In this document: positions 1-6,100 of the stretch, piece after piece | How positions within the stretch are numbered: position 1 is the first letter of the stretch | How the letters are laid out: each line of letters starts with the position of its first letter | Source: CAMAUF01 sp046152925 | Lineage (GTDB): Bacteria > Chloroflexota > Dehalococcoidia > Tepidiformales > Tepidiformaceae | Length of the DNA stretch: 17,657 bases | Reading direction: 5' to 3' | NCBI GenBank assembly: GCA_046152925.1 | Contig: JBJXFX010000047.1 | Span: 1 to 17,657, forward strand | Made by a program: the position numbers and the translations under genes | Notes under the pieces: generated by a model | What the model saw: the letters and a program-made list of their open reading frames with translations, nothing else | What the model was told of the DNA's origin: nothing | Databases searched by the model: none

Positions 1-38
1 TTGCATGGAAGCCCTCCATCTTCAAGTTTGCTGGACAT
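1..38 (-). CDS. 5' end of an unidentified protein (partial)
   Basis: Only the first 12 codons plus two bases are in the window; the rest lies beyond position 1. The peptide begins MSSKLEDGGLPC and is too short to identify. The ATG at 38-36 is preceded by a perfect GGAGGT ribosome binding site (50-45) at six bases spacing, and a TTGACG/TAGAGT promoter-like pair lies further upstream (103-73). These two signals are the whole case for a gene. It would be divergent from the Uma2 gene at 211. Confidence 0.5.
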   Translation of the reverse strand, partial: MSSKLEDGGLPC

Positions 39-72
39 ACGCACACCTCCCCGCTGGCGCGCGCTTGCGTCC

Positions 73-103
73 ACTCTACCCCGATCCGAGCTAGGTGCGT
101 CAA
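73..103 (-). promoter_or_regulatory. sigma70-like promoter for the partial minus-strand gene
   Basis: On the minus strand TTGACG (103-98) and TAGAGT (78-73) are separated by 19 bases. They sit about 35 bases upstream of the ATG at 38, which has its own GGAGGT site. The spacing is at the long end of the usual range. The rest of 39-197 shows nothing else I can call apart from the Uma2 -10 box. Confidence 0.4.
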
Positions 104-197
104 CCTTTTCTTCACCTGGCCTCGACCTTGGGCCGCGGGATGCCACAGGGCTCAGAAACACGTGCTTTGGCGCTCCCCTTGCCCACACCCGAGCGCG

Positions 198-203
198 TAG
201 AAT
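198..203 (+). promoter_or_regulatory. -10 box TAGAAT, leaderless-type, for the Uma2 gene
   Basis: TAGAAT lies exactly seven bases before the ATG at 211, which would place the transcription start at or next to the start codon. No Shine-Dalgarno sequence is visible. The ATG at 202 overlaps this box and is therefore a poor start candidate. No convincing -35 is seen. Confidence 0.5.
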
Positions 204-210
204 GAGCAGC

Positions 211-861
211 ATGGCAGTCGTTGTTGCTCCCGCTCGCAGCCCTGGACGTGAGCCCTCGATCCCGGCTCTGGAAAACGGAGACCACCTCACGCGCGATGAG
301 TTCGAGCGGCGTTGGGACGCCCATCCCGAGCTGAAACGCGCGGAACTGATCGACGGCGTAGTCTTCCTGGAAATGACGGTCGGACGGCGGCACGGGAAGC
401 ACCACAGCCTGGTCGTCGCCTGGCTCGGGAGCTGGGTAGCGAGCCACCCGGATTATGAGCTGATCACGAACACCTCGGTGCGCCTCCTCGACAACCAGGA
501 GCTGCAGCCAGATGTCGCCATCCGCTTCCCGGATGGCGACGCCGCGACGAATGCCCCGGTGGACGGCCCGCCGGAGCTGGTCGTTGAGGTGGCGAGCACG
601 AGCGCATCGCGCGACCTGCACCGGAAACGCGAGATCTACCTCGCGGCGGGCGTGCAGGAGTACGTGGTCTGGCGGCTGGACGACCGCCGGATCGACTGGT
701 GGCAGAACCGCCACGGACGGTGGATTTCGCTCGAGCCTGATTCGGCCGGACGGCTCACTTCGGCGTCCTTGCCTGGACTCGTGCTCGATGTCCCCGCAAT
801 GCTGAACGGCGACCTTCACGATGTGCTGGCCGCCACGACGACCAACTACGGCCGTGAGTAA
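211..861 (+). CDS. Uma2 family (PD-(D/E)XK-like) endonuclease
   Basis: This 216-residue protein matches the Uma2 family (formerly DUF820), restriction-endonuclease-fold proteins abundant in Cyanobacteria, Chloroflexota and Deinococcus; their biological role is largely unknown. Visible hallmarks are the N-terminal segment TRDEFERRWD with ELIDGVVFLEMT, the LQPDVAIRF acidic strand, and the core ELVVEVASTSASRDLHRK followed by YLAAGVQEYVVW, which supply the D...E.E...K nuclease residues. The open frame runs upstream to position 1, but the family's normal N-terminus and a TAGAAT box seven bases before the ATG at 211 favour this start; ATG 202 is an alternative. It stands alone on this strand, and its 3' end overlaps the convergent PPOX gene by 16 bases. 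No partner methylase or transposase adjoins it. Confidence 0.85.
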   Translation: MAVVVAPARSPGREPSIPALENGDHLTRDEFERRWDAHPELKRAELIDGVVFLEMTVGRRHGKHHSLVVAWLGSWVASHPDYELITNTSVRLLDNQELQPDVAIRFPDGDAATNAPVDGPPELVVEVASTSASRDLHRKREIYLAAGVQEYVVWRLDDRRIDWWQNRHGRWISLEPDSAGRLTSASLPGLVLDVPAMLNGDLHDVLAATTTNYGRE

Positions 862-1271
862 TCCCAGGAGATGTACTGCTTCGGCGTCACCTTGATGTAG
901 GCGGCCCCCGGCGGCGGCTGCTGCGGCAGCGAAGCCTCCGGCACGCCGCGTGACCGGGCCGCCGCCTGCGAGAGCTGGAGCAGCTCCGCCGGGTCCGTGG
1001 TGTAGCTCGCGTCGCCCTGGATCATCAGGCCCTTGATGTCCTGCATCGTGCGGCCGCTCTCGACCATCAAGCTCACCTTGGGGTTGCGGTCGATGTTCTT
1101 CAGCTTCTGCGTGTTGGCGCGGCACCCGATATAGACGTCATCGCCGAGGCGGAAGTAGCCAATCGGGATCGTGTGCGGGTAGCCGTCCTTGGTCAGCGTC
1201 GTGAGTGCGACCCAACCGGGGCGGCTATCGAGGAACGCGTTCGCTTCTTCCTTGGTGAGCTTGGCGGGCAT
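846..1271 (-). CDS. pyridoxamine 5'-phosphate oxidase (PPOX) family flavoprotein, probably FMN- or F420-dependent
   Basis: A 141-residue split-barrel flavin reductase-like protein. It shows the usual N-terminal helix (LTKEEANAFLDSRPGWVALTT), then GYPHTIPIGYFRLGDDVYIGC, then KLKNIDRNPKVSLMVES, the conserved order of strands and the Arg/Lys phosphate-contacting region of PPOX-fold proteins. Single-domain members of this kind use FMN or F420 to reduce diverse substrates; sequence alone does not say which. Length is typical. The ATG at 1271 has AGGAG about eight bases upstream. It lies 70 bases downstream of the candidate selenoprotein on the same strand and could share its transcript. Its 3' end overlaps the convergent Uma2 gene. 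Confidence 0.85.
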   Translation of the reverse strand: MPAKLTKEEANAFLDSRPGWVALTTLTKDGYPHTIPIGYFRLGDDVYIGCRANTQKLKNIDRNPKVSLMVESGRTMQDIKGLMIQGDASYTTDPAELLQLSQAAARSRGVPEASLPQQPPPGAAYIKVTPKQYISWDYSRP

Positions 1272-1341
1272 GGGGCGAACTCCTAAAGGGTCTCACCCCA
1301 AAGCCTACGGCAGGCGCTCGAACGGCGCTTCTTCGCACGGA

Positions 1342-2043
1342 CTACGCGCCGGCCTTCTGCAGCGCCTGGGCGATCGCGGCCTTGAAGGCCTCTTCGGTCC
1401 GCTGGTAGCCGAATCGGGCGATCTCCTTGCCCGAGGCGTCGATCAGCACGAACGTCGGCGTCCCCTGCACACGATAGGTGCGCGCCGACTGGTCCGTGTT
1501 CACTTCCTTCTCGGCGAAGGCCATCTTCTCATCGAATTCGTCCGCCACTTGGAGAGCCCACGGCTCCATGTTTTGGCAGAAGTGTCAGGTGACGCCCGAA
1601 AACCAGACGAGCGTCGGCTTGCCGTCCTTCCGCGGTGCGGAGGACGAGGGAAGCGCCGACTCGGCGTGGTAGACCGTGTGGACCGAACCTTTGATCACTT
1701 TGACGGGCCCGCCCGCGAGCCGAGCCGCAAGTGCGCCCGGCGTCTCAGCCGTCGGCGAAGCAGCAGCCGGGCTTCCGGCTGAAGCAGTCGAGGTCGCGCC
1801 CGATGCGGGCGGAGATGCGCTGGGAGAACCCGGCGGTGGAGCGGTCGCACCGGTCGTAGTCACGGTCGTGGTCGCAGCCGGCGAGACGGTCTCGGGCTCA
1901 TCGTCGCCACCGGAAAAGAAGAAGATCGCGCCGCCACCGGCAGCGGCGACGGCGACCGCGCCCAACAGGCCTATCTGCCACGGCTTCATGCTGCCCGGGC
2001 TGCTTTTGACCGGAGGTTTGGACTTCGACCGACCATTCGCCAT
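1342..2043 (-). CDS. membrane-anchored thioredoxin-fold protein; candidate selenoprotein (in-frame TGA at the first CxxC cysteine)
   Basis: Read through the TGA at 1587-1585, this frame encodes 233 residues. Residues 1-20 are Lys/Ser-rich, about 22-46 form one transmembrane helix, about 50-110 are a Thr/Ala/Pro/Ser linker, and about 115-233 are a thioredoxin domain facing outside by the positive-inside rule. The domain has KPTLVWFSGVT, then residue 153 encoded by TGA, then HFCQNMEPW (Cys156), and in the same frame the cis-proline loop VQGTPTFVLID. The TGA therefore sits where the first Cys of CxxC is expected, giving UxxC. The 80 codons after it are uninterrupted and complete the fold, which is hard to explain if translation always stops there. 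A SECIS-like hairpin follows the TGA. Alternatives are a Cys-to-stop mutation or a base error. The ATG at 2043 has GGGAG upstream. The PPOX gene follows on the same strand. Thioredoxin domain sure; Sec decoding inferred. Confidence 0.72.
1546..1584 (-). promoter_or_regulatory. SECIS-like hairpin immediately after the in-frame TGA
   Basis: On the minus strand the RNA after UGA can form a lower stem CACUU (1584-1580) with AAGUG (1550-1546) and an apical hairpin GAGCC (1566-1562) with GGCUC (1558-1554), closing a GUG loop (1561-1559). The loop starts 23 bases after the UGA and its first base is G. As I recall the general bacterial SECIS model, that fits: a short apical loop with a G in its first two positions, about 16-37 bases after UGA. 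An alternative register, GGAG/CUCC with a bulged CU, is also possible. The wide internal loop is a weakness. Confidence 0.5.
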
Positions 2044-2073
2044 CGCGCGTCTCCCGAGCGAGTGATGCTTCGA

Positions 2074-2103
2074 TGGATAAGCCTACCGCGGCGGGCCTGC
2101 CAA
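2074..2103 (-). promoter_or_regulatory. possible promoter for the thioredoxin-like gene
   Basis: On the minus strand TTGGCA (2103-2098) and TATCCA (2079-2074) are 18 bases apart, about 30 bases upstream of the ATG at 2043. The -10 match is mediocre; TAGGCT (2085-2080) is an alternative. The upstream htpX terminator implies that this gene needs its own promoter. Confidence 0.28.
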
Positions 2104-2147
2104 CCCCTTACGCAAGAGTAGCGCCGGGAAACAACCCTTTACAAACG

Positions 2148-2178
2148 CCGAGCGGCCCGCTTGGTGCGGGCCGCTCGG
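2148..2178 (-). terminator. Rho-independent terminator of htpX
   Basis: A perfect 13-base-pair GC-rich stem (arm CCGAGCGGCCCGC, 2148-2160, with its complement at 2166-2178) closes a five-base loop 28 bases past the htpX stop codon. In the minus-strand direction it is followed by CGTTTGTAAAGGGTTGTTT, a broken T-rich tract. It separates htpX from the thioredoxin-like gene downstream. Confidence 0.75.
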
Positions 2179-2205
2179 GAGCTGGCTGAAACGTTCGGCT
2201 TGAGG

Positions 2206-3102
2206 CTACCAGCGCGTCTCGATCCGGTTGCCCACGCGGCCGGAAGGCGTCGCTTGCTTCGGCGCCATCTCGCGGAGGCGGCGGATGCGCTCCTCCATCG
2301 GCGGGTGGGTGCTGAAGAGCTTCGAAACACCCTGACCCGCGAACGGCTTCACGATGTAGAGCGCGCTGACGGCTTCCTGGGCCGGGGTGTCGGGCATCGG
2401 CCGGTAGGCGACGCCGCGGTGGAGCTTCTCCAGCGCACTCGCCAGCGCCTCTGGGTCGCCGGTGTACTCGGCGCCCGACTTGTCGGCCGCGTACTCCCGC
2501 GTCCGGCTGATGCCGAGCTGGATGAGCGTCGCCGCGATCGGGGCGATCAGGATGATCGCCAGCGAGATAAGCGGGTTGCGGTTCTCGTCGCGGCCGCCCC
2601 CGAAGATCGACGCCCACATCAGCATCTGTGCCATGAACTGGATCGCGCCCGCAATCGTCGCGACGATCGAACTCGTCAGGATGTCGCGGTTCTTGACGTG
2701 GCCCATTTCGTGCCCAATGACGCCGCGGAGCTCGCGGTCGTCCAGGATGCGCCGGATGCCGGTCGTCACGGCGACCACGGCGTGTTGCGGGTTCCGGCCC
2801 GTCGCGAACGCGTTCGGCGACTCGCTCTGGATCACGTAGACCTTAGGCATGGGCATCTTCGCGAGCGCCGCGACCTCCGCGACCATCGCGTAGAGGTGCG
2901 GCTCCTGCTCCTTGGTCACCTCGTGGGCGCCAGCCATGCGAAGGGCAACCCGGTCGCTGAACCAGTAGGCGAAGAAGTTCATCACACCCGCGATGACGAG
3001 GAAGATCAGGGCGCCGCCTGGCCCGCCGATCAGCTGGCCGATGAACACGAAGAGCCCGGTCAGCAGGGCGAGCAAGAACGTCGTCTTGATGGCGTTACTC
3101 AT
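2206..3102 (-). CDS. htpX: membrane zinc metalloprotease HtpX (M48B family)
   Basis: HtpX is an integral-membrane zinc endopeptidase that cuts damaged membrane proteins with its active site on the cytoplasmic side, acting alongside FtsH in membrane stress. The 298-residue protein has the canonical N-terminus MSNAIKTTFLLALLTGLF, two N-terminal transmembrane helices (about 7-26 and 31-48), the zinc motif HEMGH at 131-135, hydrophobic segments at about 143-166 and 177-197, the third zinc ligand Glu203 in REYAAD, and the family's STHPP motif at 264-268. Length and order are normal for bacterial HtpX. An AAGGAGG sits 17 bases before the ATG, farther than ideal, but no other in-frame start exists between them. 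It is transcribed alone, from a TATACT box to a strong terminator. Confidence 0.96.
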   Translation of the reverse strand: MSNAIKTTFLLALLTGLFVFIGQLIGGPGGALIFLVIAGVMNFFAYWFSDRVALRMAGAHEVTKEQEPHLYAMVAEVAALAKMPMPKVYVIQSESPNAFATGRNPQHAVVAVTTGIRRILDDRELRGVIGHEMGHVKNRDILTSSIVATIAGAIQFMAQMLMWASIFGGGRDENRNPLISLAIILIAPIAATLIQLGISRTREYAADKSGAEYTGDPEALASALEKLHRGVAYRPMPDTPAQEAVSALYIVKPFAGQGVSKLFSTHPPMEERIRRLREMAPKQATPSGRVGNRIETRW

Positions 3103-3136
3103 GGTGACCCGTTGGGGTTACCTCCTTGGAGATCCC

Positions 3137-3142
3137 AGTATA
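3137..3142 (-). promoter_or_regulatory. htpX: -10 box TATACT for htpX
   Basis: TATACT on the minus strand (one mismatch to TATAAT) lies about 35 bases upstream of the htpX ATG, with AAGGAGG in the short leader between them. No good TTGACA lies at 16-18 bases; TTTACC is 20 bases away. Stress control of htpX is known in other bacteria, but nothing here identifies a specific sigma factor. Confidence 0.4.
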
Positions 3143-3252
3143 CCGGGAAAGTGGGCTGTGCTGGTAAAGACAAGCTGATGAAATCGCGTTTCTTCCGTCG
3201 CATATTACCGCGCAAATCTTCACCGCGAATCCCGTTTCGGTGAGCCCGCATG

Positions 3253-3258
3253 TACACT
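3253..3258 (+). promoter_or_regulatory. possible -10 box TACACT for the acyl-CoA dehydrogenase
   Basis: TACACT preceded directly by TG lies 66 bases before the ATG at 3325. No recognisable -35 is present. It is the best -10 candidate in the 222-base divergent region between htpX and this gene, which otherwise holds only the htpX promoter and a GC-rich imperfect repeat near 3278-3293. Confidence 0.25.
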
Positions 3259-3324
3259 TGGCCGAGTTGGCCGCGCGCCGTCGCGCGCCGGCCCAGCCCC
3301 ATTTTCTGCTCCGAGGAGACGCCC

Positions 3325-4470
3325 ATGGACTTCCGCCTCACGCCCGGCCAAGCCGCATTTCAAAAGGAAGTCCAGGACTTCATCGACCAAGAGGTCCCGA
3401 AGGATTGGGCCGTCGCGCGCGCCTCGGAAGAGGGCGGAGGGATCGAGCGTGAGATTCGCCGCAAGCTCGCCGCGAAGAAATGGCTGACGCTCGCCTGGCC
3501 GACGCAGTACGGCGGCCTCGACGCCTCCCCGATGCAGCAGATGGTCTTCAACGAGCTCATGTCCTACCACAGCGTCCCCTCATTCAGCATGGGCGTTGCC
3601 TGGGTTGGGCCGGTCATGATGCTCTACGGCACGGAGCAACAGAAGGCGCACTACATCCCGCGCATCGCCGATGACACCGACGTTTGGTGCACGCTCTATA
3701 GCGAGCCGGGCTCCGGTTCCGACCTCGCGAGCCTCCAGACGCGCGCCGTCCGCGATGGCGACGACTTCATCATCAACGGCCAGAAGATCTGGACTTCGGG
3801 CGGCCACCGCGCCGACTGGGGCTGGCTCGCCTGCCGCACCAACCCCGATGTGCCGAAGCACAAGGGCATCTCGATGTTCGCCATCAAGATGGATTCGCCC
3901 GGGATCAACGTCCGCCCGCTCGTCAACATGGCGGGGACGCATGAGTTCAACGAGATCTTCTTCGAAGACGTCCGCGTGCCCGCTTCGCAGATGGTCGGCG
4001 AGGAAGACCGCGGCTGGTATAGCCTCGCGGTCGGCCTCGACTTCGAGCGCTCGTCGATCGGCGCCACCTCGGCAGCCCGCCGGATGGTCGAAGACATTTT
4101 TTCGGTGGCGCAGCAGAAGAAGGGGTCGCTCAACAGCTCGGTGAAGGGCCGTCTCGTCGAGTGCGCCATCGCGGTGCAGGTGATGCGGAACATGGGCTAC
4201 AAGATCGCGGCCGAGCAGGAGCGGACGGGCATCGCCCCGACGCGCGAAGCCCAGATGGCGAAACTGTTCGGCGCCGAACTGAACCAGAAGATCCAGAACG
4301 TTGGGCTTCAGGTGATCGGCATGGACGCCGTCGCGACGAAGCCGGGCTCGCGGGCCTCAAAGTTCCATTACTCCTACCTGCGCGCCGTCGCGAACACGAT
4401 CGAAGGCGGTACGAGCGAGATCCAGCGGAACGTGATCGCGACGCGCGCCCTCGGTCTGCCCCGGGAATAG
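3325..4470 (+). CDS. acyl-CoA dehydrogenase family protein
   Basis: An FAD-dependent acyl-CoA dehydrogenase of 381 residues, expected to introduce the alpha-beta double bond into an acyl-CoA in the cytoplasm and pass electrons to ETF. The N-terminal helical domain (1-120) leads to YSEPGSGSDLASLQT (125-139), the middle beta-barrel with WTSGGHRADW (156-165), and the C-terminal helical bundle ending IEGGTSEIQRNVIATRALG. Glu360 in IEGG is at the position of the medium-chain-type catalytic base. The frame is open from 3250, but GAGGAG five bases before the ATG at 3325 and the family-typical N-terminus MDFRLTPGQAAFQKEVQDFI fix the start. Substrate chain length cannot be told. It is a single gene, divergent from htpX, with no ETF or thiolase gene nearby. 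Confidence 0.93.
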   Translation: MDFRLTPGQAAFQKEVQDFIDQEVPKDWAVARASEEGGGIEREIRRKLAAKKWLTLAWPTQYGGLDASPMQQMVFNELMSYHSVPSFSMGVAWVGPVMMLYGTEQQKAHYIPRIADDTDVWCTLYSEPGSGSDLASLQTRAVRDGDDFIINGQKIWTSGGHRADWGWLACRTNPDVPKHKGISMFAIKMDSPGINVRPLVNMAGTHEFNEIFFEDVRVPASQMVGEEDRGWYSLAVGLDFERSSIGATSAARRMVEDIFSVAQQKKGSLNSSVKGRLVECAIAVQVMRNMGYKIAAEQERTGIAPTREAQMAKLFGAELNQKIQNVGLQVIGMDAVATKPGSRASKFHYSYLRAVANTIEGGTSEIQRNVIATRALGLPRE

Positions 4471-4538
4471 CCGCCGGCCCGGCACGCTGACCCGCCGGAG
4501 GTGTAGCCCAGGTGATACCGCGTACCCAGGCGGCAAAC

Positions 4539-4544
4539 TAGGAT
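4539..4544 (+). promoter_or_regulatory. possible -10 box TAGGAT for the glycosyltransferase-rfbC pair
   Basis: TAGGAT lies 15 bases before GTG 4560 and 39 bases before ATG 4584. No -35 is evident. It resembles the boxes used by other genes in this window but is not at the leaderless distance. Confidence 0.3.
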
Positions 4545-4583
4545 GCGTTCGGTCGGCGCGTGACCGCGGCGGCTGCCCACGCT

Positions 4584-5504
4584 ATGGACTGCGCCCTCAC
4601 CGTCGTCATCTTAAACTACAACACTGCCGGGTTGCTCCGTCAGTGCTTGCAATCGCTGCGCGCGCCACAGGGCGTGGCGTTCAAGACGATCGTCGTGGAC
4701 AACGCGAGCAGTGACGACTCCTGCGCCATTGTGCGCGAGGAATTTCCGAGCGTGCAGCTCATCGCGAGCCCGAGCAACATCGGGTTTTCGGCCGGCAACA
4801 ATCTCGCCCTCCCCTACCTCGAAGGGCGCTACGTCCTCTTTCTCAACGCTGATACCGAGGTGTTTCCGGGCACCTTTGGGGAGATGGTCCGCTTTCTCGA
4901 CGCCAACCCCGACGCAGCCATCGCCAGCTGCCGCGTCGACCTGAAGCGGGGCGGCCTCGACAAGGACTGCCACCGGGGCTTCCCCACACCGTGGGCCGCC
5001 TTCACGCACTTCACCGGCATGAACAAGGCGTTTCCGCGTTCGGCCTTGTTCAACCGCTACTACCTTGGCCACCTGGACCTCGGCGTCCCGCACGAAGTCG
5101 ACGCCGTTGTCGGCGCCTTCCTCGTGTTGCGCCGCGAAGCCGCCGCCGAAGTCGGCTTCTGGGACGAGGACTTTTTCTTCTACGGCGAGGACCTGGACCT
5201 GTGCTACCGCTATAAGCAGGCAGGCTGGAAGGTGATGTTCAACCCGGCCTGTTCGATCGTCCACTACAAAGGCGCGAGCAGCGGCTTCCGCAAAGAAAGC
5301 GCGGACGTCACGCAGGCGAAGTACGAGACGCGACTGCGCATCGCCCGTGAATCGATCCGGGCGATGCGGCTGTTCTACACCAAGCACTATTCGCGCACCT
5401 ACCCGCGCCCCGTCCGGGAGGCGGTCTTTTTCGGCCTGCGGCTCCTGGAGTGGAAGCGCACGCGCAAATACCGGCGGCTCGCCGAGAAAGCAGCTGGCAG
5501 ATGA
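4584..5504 (+). CDS. GT2 family glycosyltransferase (rhamnosyltransferase-like)
   Basis: A 306-residue inverting GT-A glycosyltransferase that would transfer a nucleotide-activated sugar to a cell-surface glycan precursor on the cytoplasmic face. It starts with the family strand LTVVILNYNT (5-14), then VVDNASSDDS (37-46), SNIGFSAGNN (64-73), the DXD-like FLNADTEV (87-93) and the acceptor/catalytic block GFWDEDFFFYGEDLDLCYR (191-209). This arrangement is typical of WbbL-like rhamnosyltransferases. The frame is open from GTG 4560, but ATG 4584 places the first conserved strand right at the N-terminus; neither has a good ribosome site, so the start is uncertain. Its TGA overlaps the ATG of rfbC in ATGA, pointing to coupled translation and a shared role in deoxysugar glycan synthesis. 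Confidence 0.88.
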   Translation: MDCALTVVILNYNTAGLLRQCLQSLRAPQGVAFKTIVVDNASSDDSCAIVREEFPSVQLIASPSNIGFSAGNNLALPYLEGRYVLFLNADTEVFPGTFGEMVRFLDANPDAAIASCRVDLKRGGLDKDCHRGFPTPWAAFTHFTGMNKAFPRSALFNRYYLGHLDLGVPHEVDAVVGAFLVLRREAAAEVGFWDEDFFFYGEDLDLCYRYKQAGWKVMFNPACSIVHYKGASSGFRKESADVTQAKYETRLRIARESIRAMRLFYTKHYSRTYPRPVREAVFFGLRLLEWKRTRKYRRLAEKAAGR

Positions 5505-6058
5505 GCATCACGGTCACACCTACGGCGCTCGAAGGGGTCCTCATCGTCGAGCCGCGCGTCTTTCGTGACGACCGTGGCTGGTTCCTGGAGTCGTGGAACC
5601 AGGCGGCCTTCACCGCGGCCGGGCTGGACCTCGACTTCGTCCAAGACAACCATTCGCGGTCGGCGAAGGGCGTGGTCCGTGGCATTCACTACCAAGACAT
5701 GACCGCCCCGATGGACAAGCTCGTCCGCTGCACCGCGGGAGCGGTGTTCGATGTCGCCGTCGACCTCCGCGCCGGCTCGCGGACTTTTGGCCAGTGGGTC
5801 GCAGTGGAGCTCACCGCCGAAAACGCGAAGCAGCTCTGGGTGCCGGCCGGCTTCGGGCACGGCTTCCAAGCGCTGACGGAGGGGGCCGAGGTCCAGTACA
5901 AGTGCACCGCGCCCTACGCGCCGCAGGCCGAAGGGGCGATCCGCTGGGACGATCCAGACCTCGCGATCGCCTGGCCCATTGCCGCCGCGCTCGTGAGTCC
6001 CAAGGACGCGACGGCGCCTTCGTTCGCGGCCTACCGGCGGCAGCCCGCGTTCGCGTAG
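5501..6058 (+). CDS. rfbC: dTDP-4-dehydrorhamnose 3,5-epimerase (RmlC)
   Basis: RmlC converts dTDP-4-keto-6-deoxy-D-glucose to dTDP-4-keto-L-rhamnose, the third step of dTDP-L-rhamnose synthesis in the cytoplasm. The 185-residue cupin-fold protein has VFRDDRGWFLESWN (20-33), VQDNHSRSAKGVVRGIHYQ with the catalytic His63, the core PAGFGHGFQAL (115-125), YKCTAPYAPQAEGAIRWDDP with Tyr139, and SPKD with Asp169; the His/Asp positions agree with the well-studied enzymes. The ATG overlaps the preceding glycosyltransferase stop by four bases (ATGA). The open frame extends further upstream inside the glycosyltransferase gene, but ATG 5501 gives the normal family length. rmlA, rmlB and rmlD are not in the window, so it may be an additional copy or part of a scattered pathway. 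Confidence 0.93.
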   Translation: MSITVTPTALEGVLIVEPRVFRDDRGWFLESWNQAAFTAAGLDLDFVQDNHSRSAKGVVRGIHYQDMTAPMDKLVRCTAGAVFDVAVDLRAGSRTFGQWVAVELTAENAKQLWVPAGFGHGFQALTEGAEVQYKCTAPYAPQAEGAIRWDDPDLAIAWPIAAALVSPKDATAPSFAAYRRQPAFA

Positions 6059-6087
6059 GCTTTCGGGCCCTTTCCGGGGGAGGCGCG

Positions 6088-6093
6088 TACCCT
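6088..6093 (+). promoter_or_regulatory. -10 box TACCCT, leaderless-type, for the lipoprotein hydrolase
   Basis: TACCCT is followed by exactly seven bases and then the ATG at 6101. GGGGGAGG at 6076-6083 is too far (17 bases) to be a normal ribosome site. It implies that this gene is transcribed separately from rfbC, 42 bases upstream. Confidence 0.42.
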
Positions 6094-6100
6094 GGCGAGC

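Noticed and set aside
1585..1587. Reading the TGA as evidence of a genome-wide alternative genetic code
   Set aside because: Several genes in the window, including the glycosyltransferase, the histidine phosphatase and the CoA-transferase, end in TGA at their normal family length.
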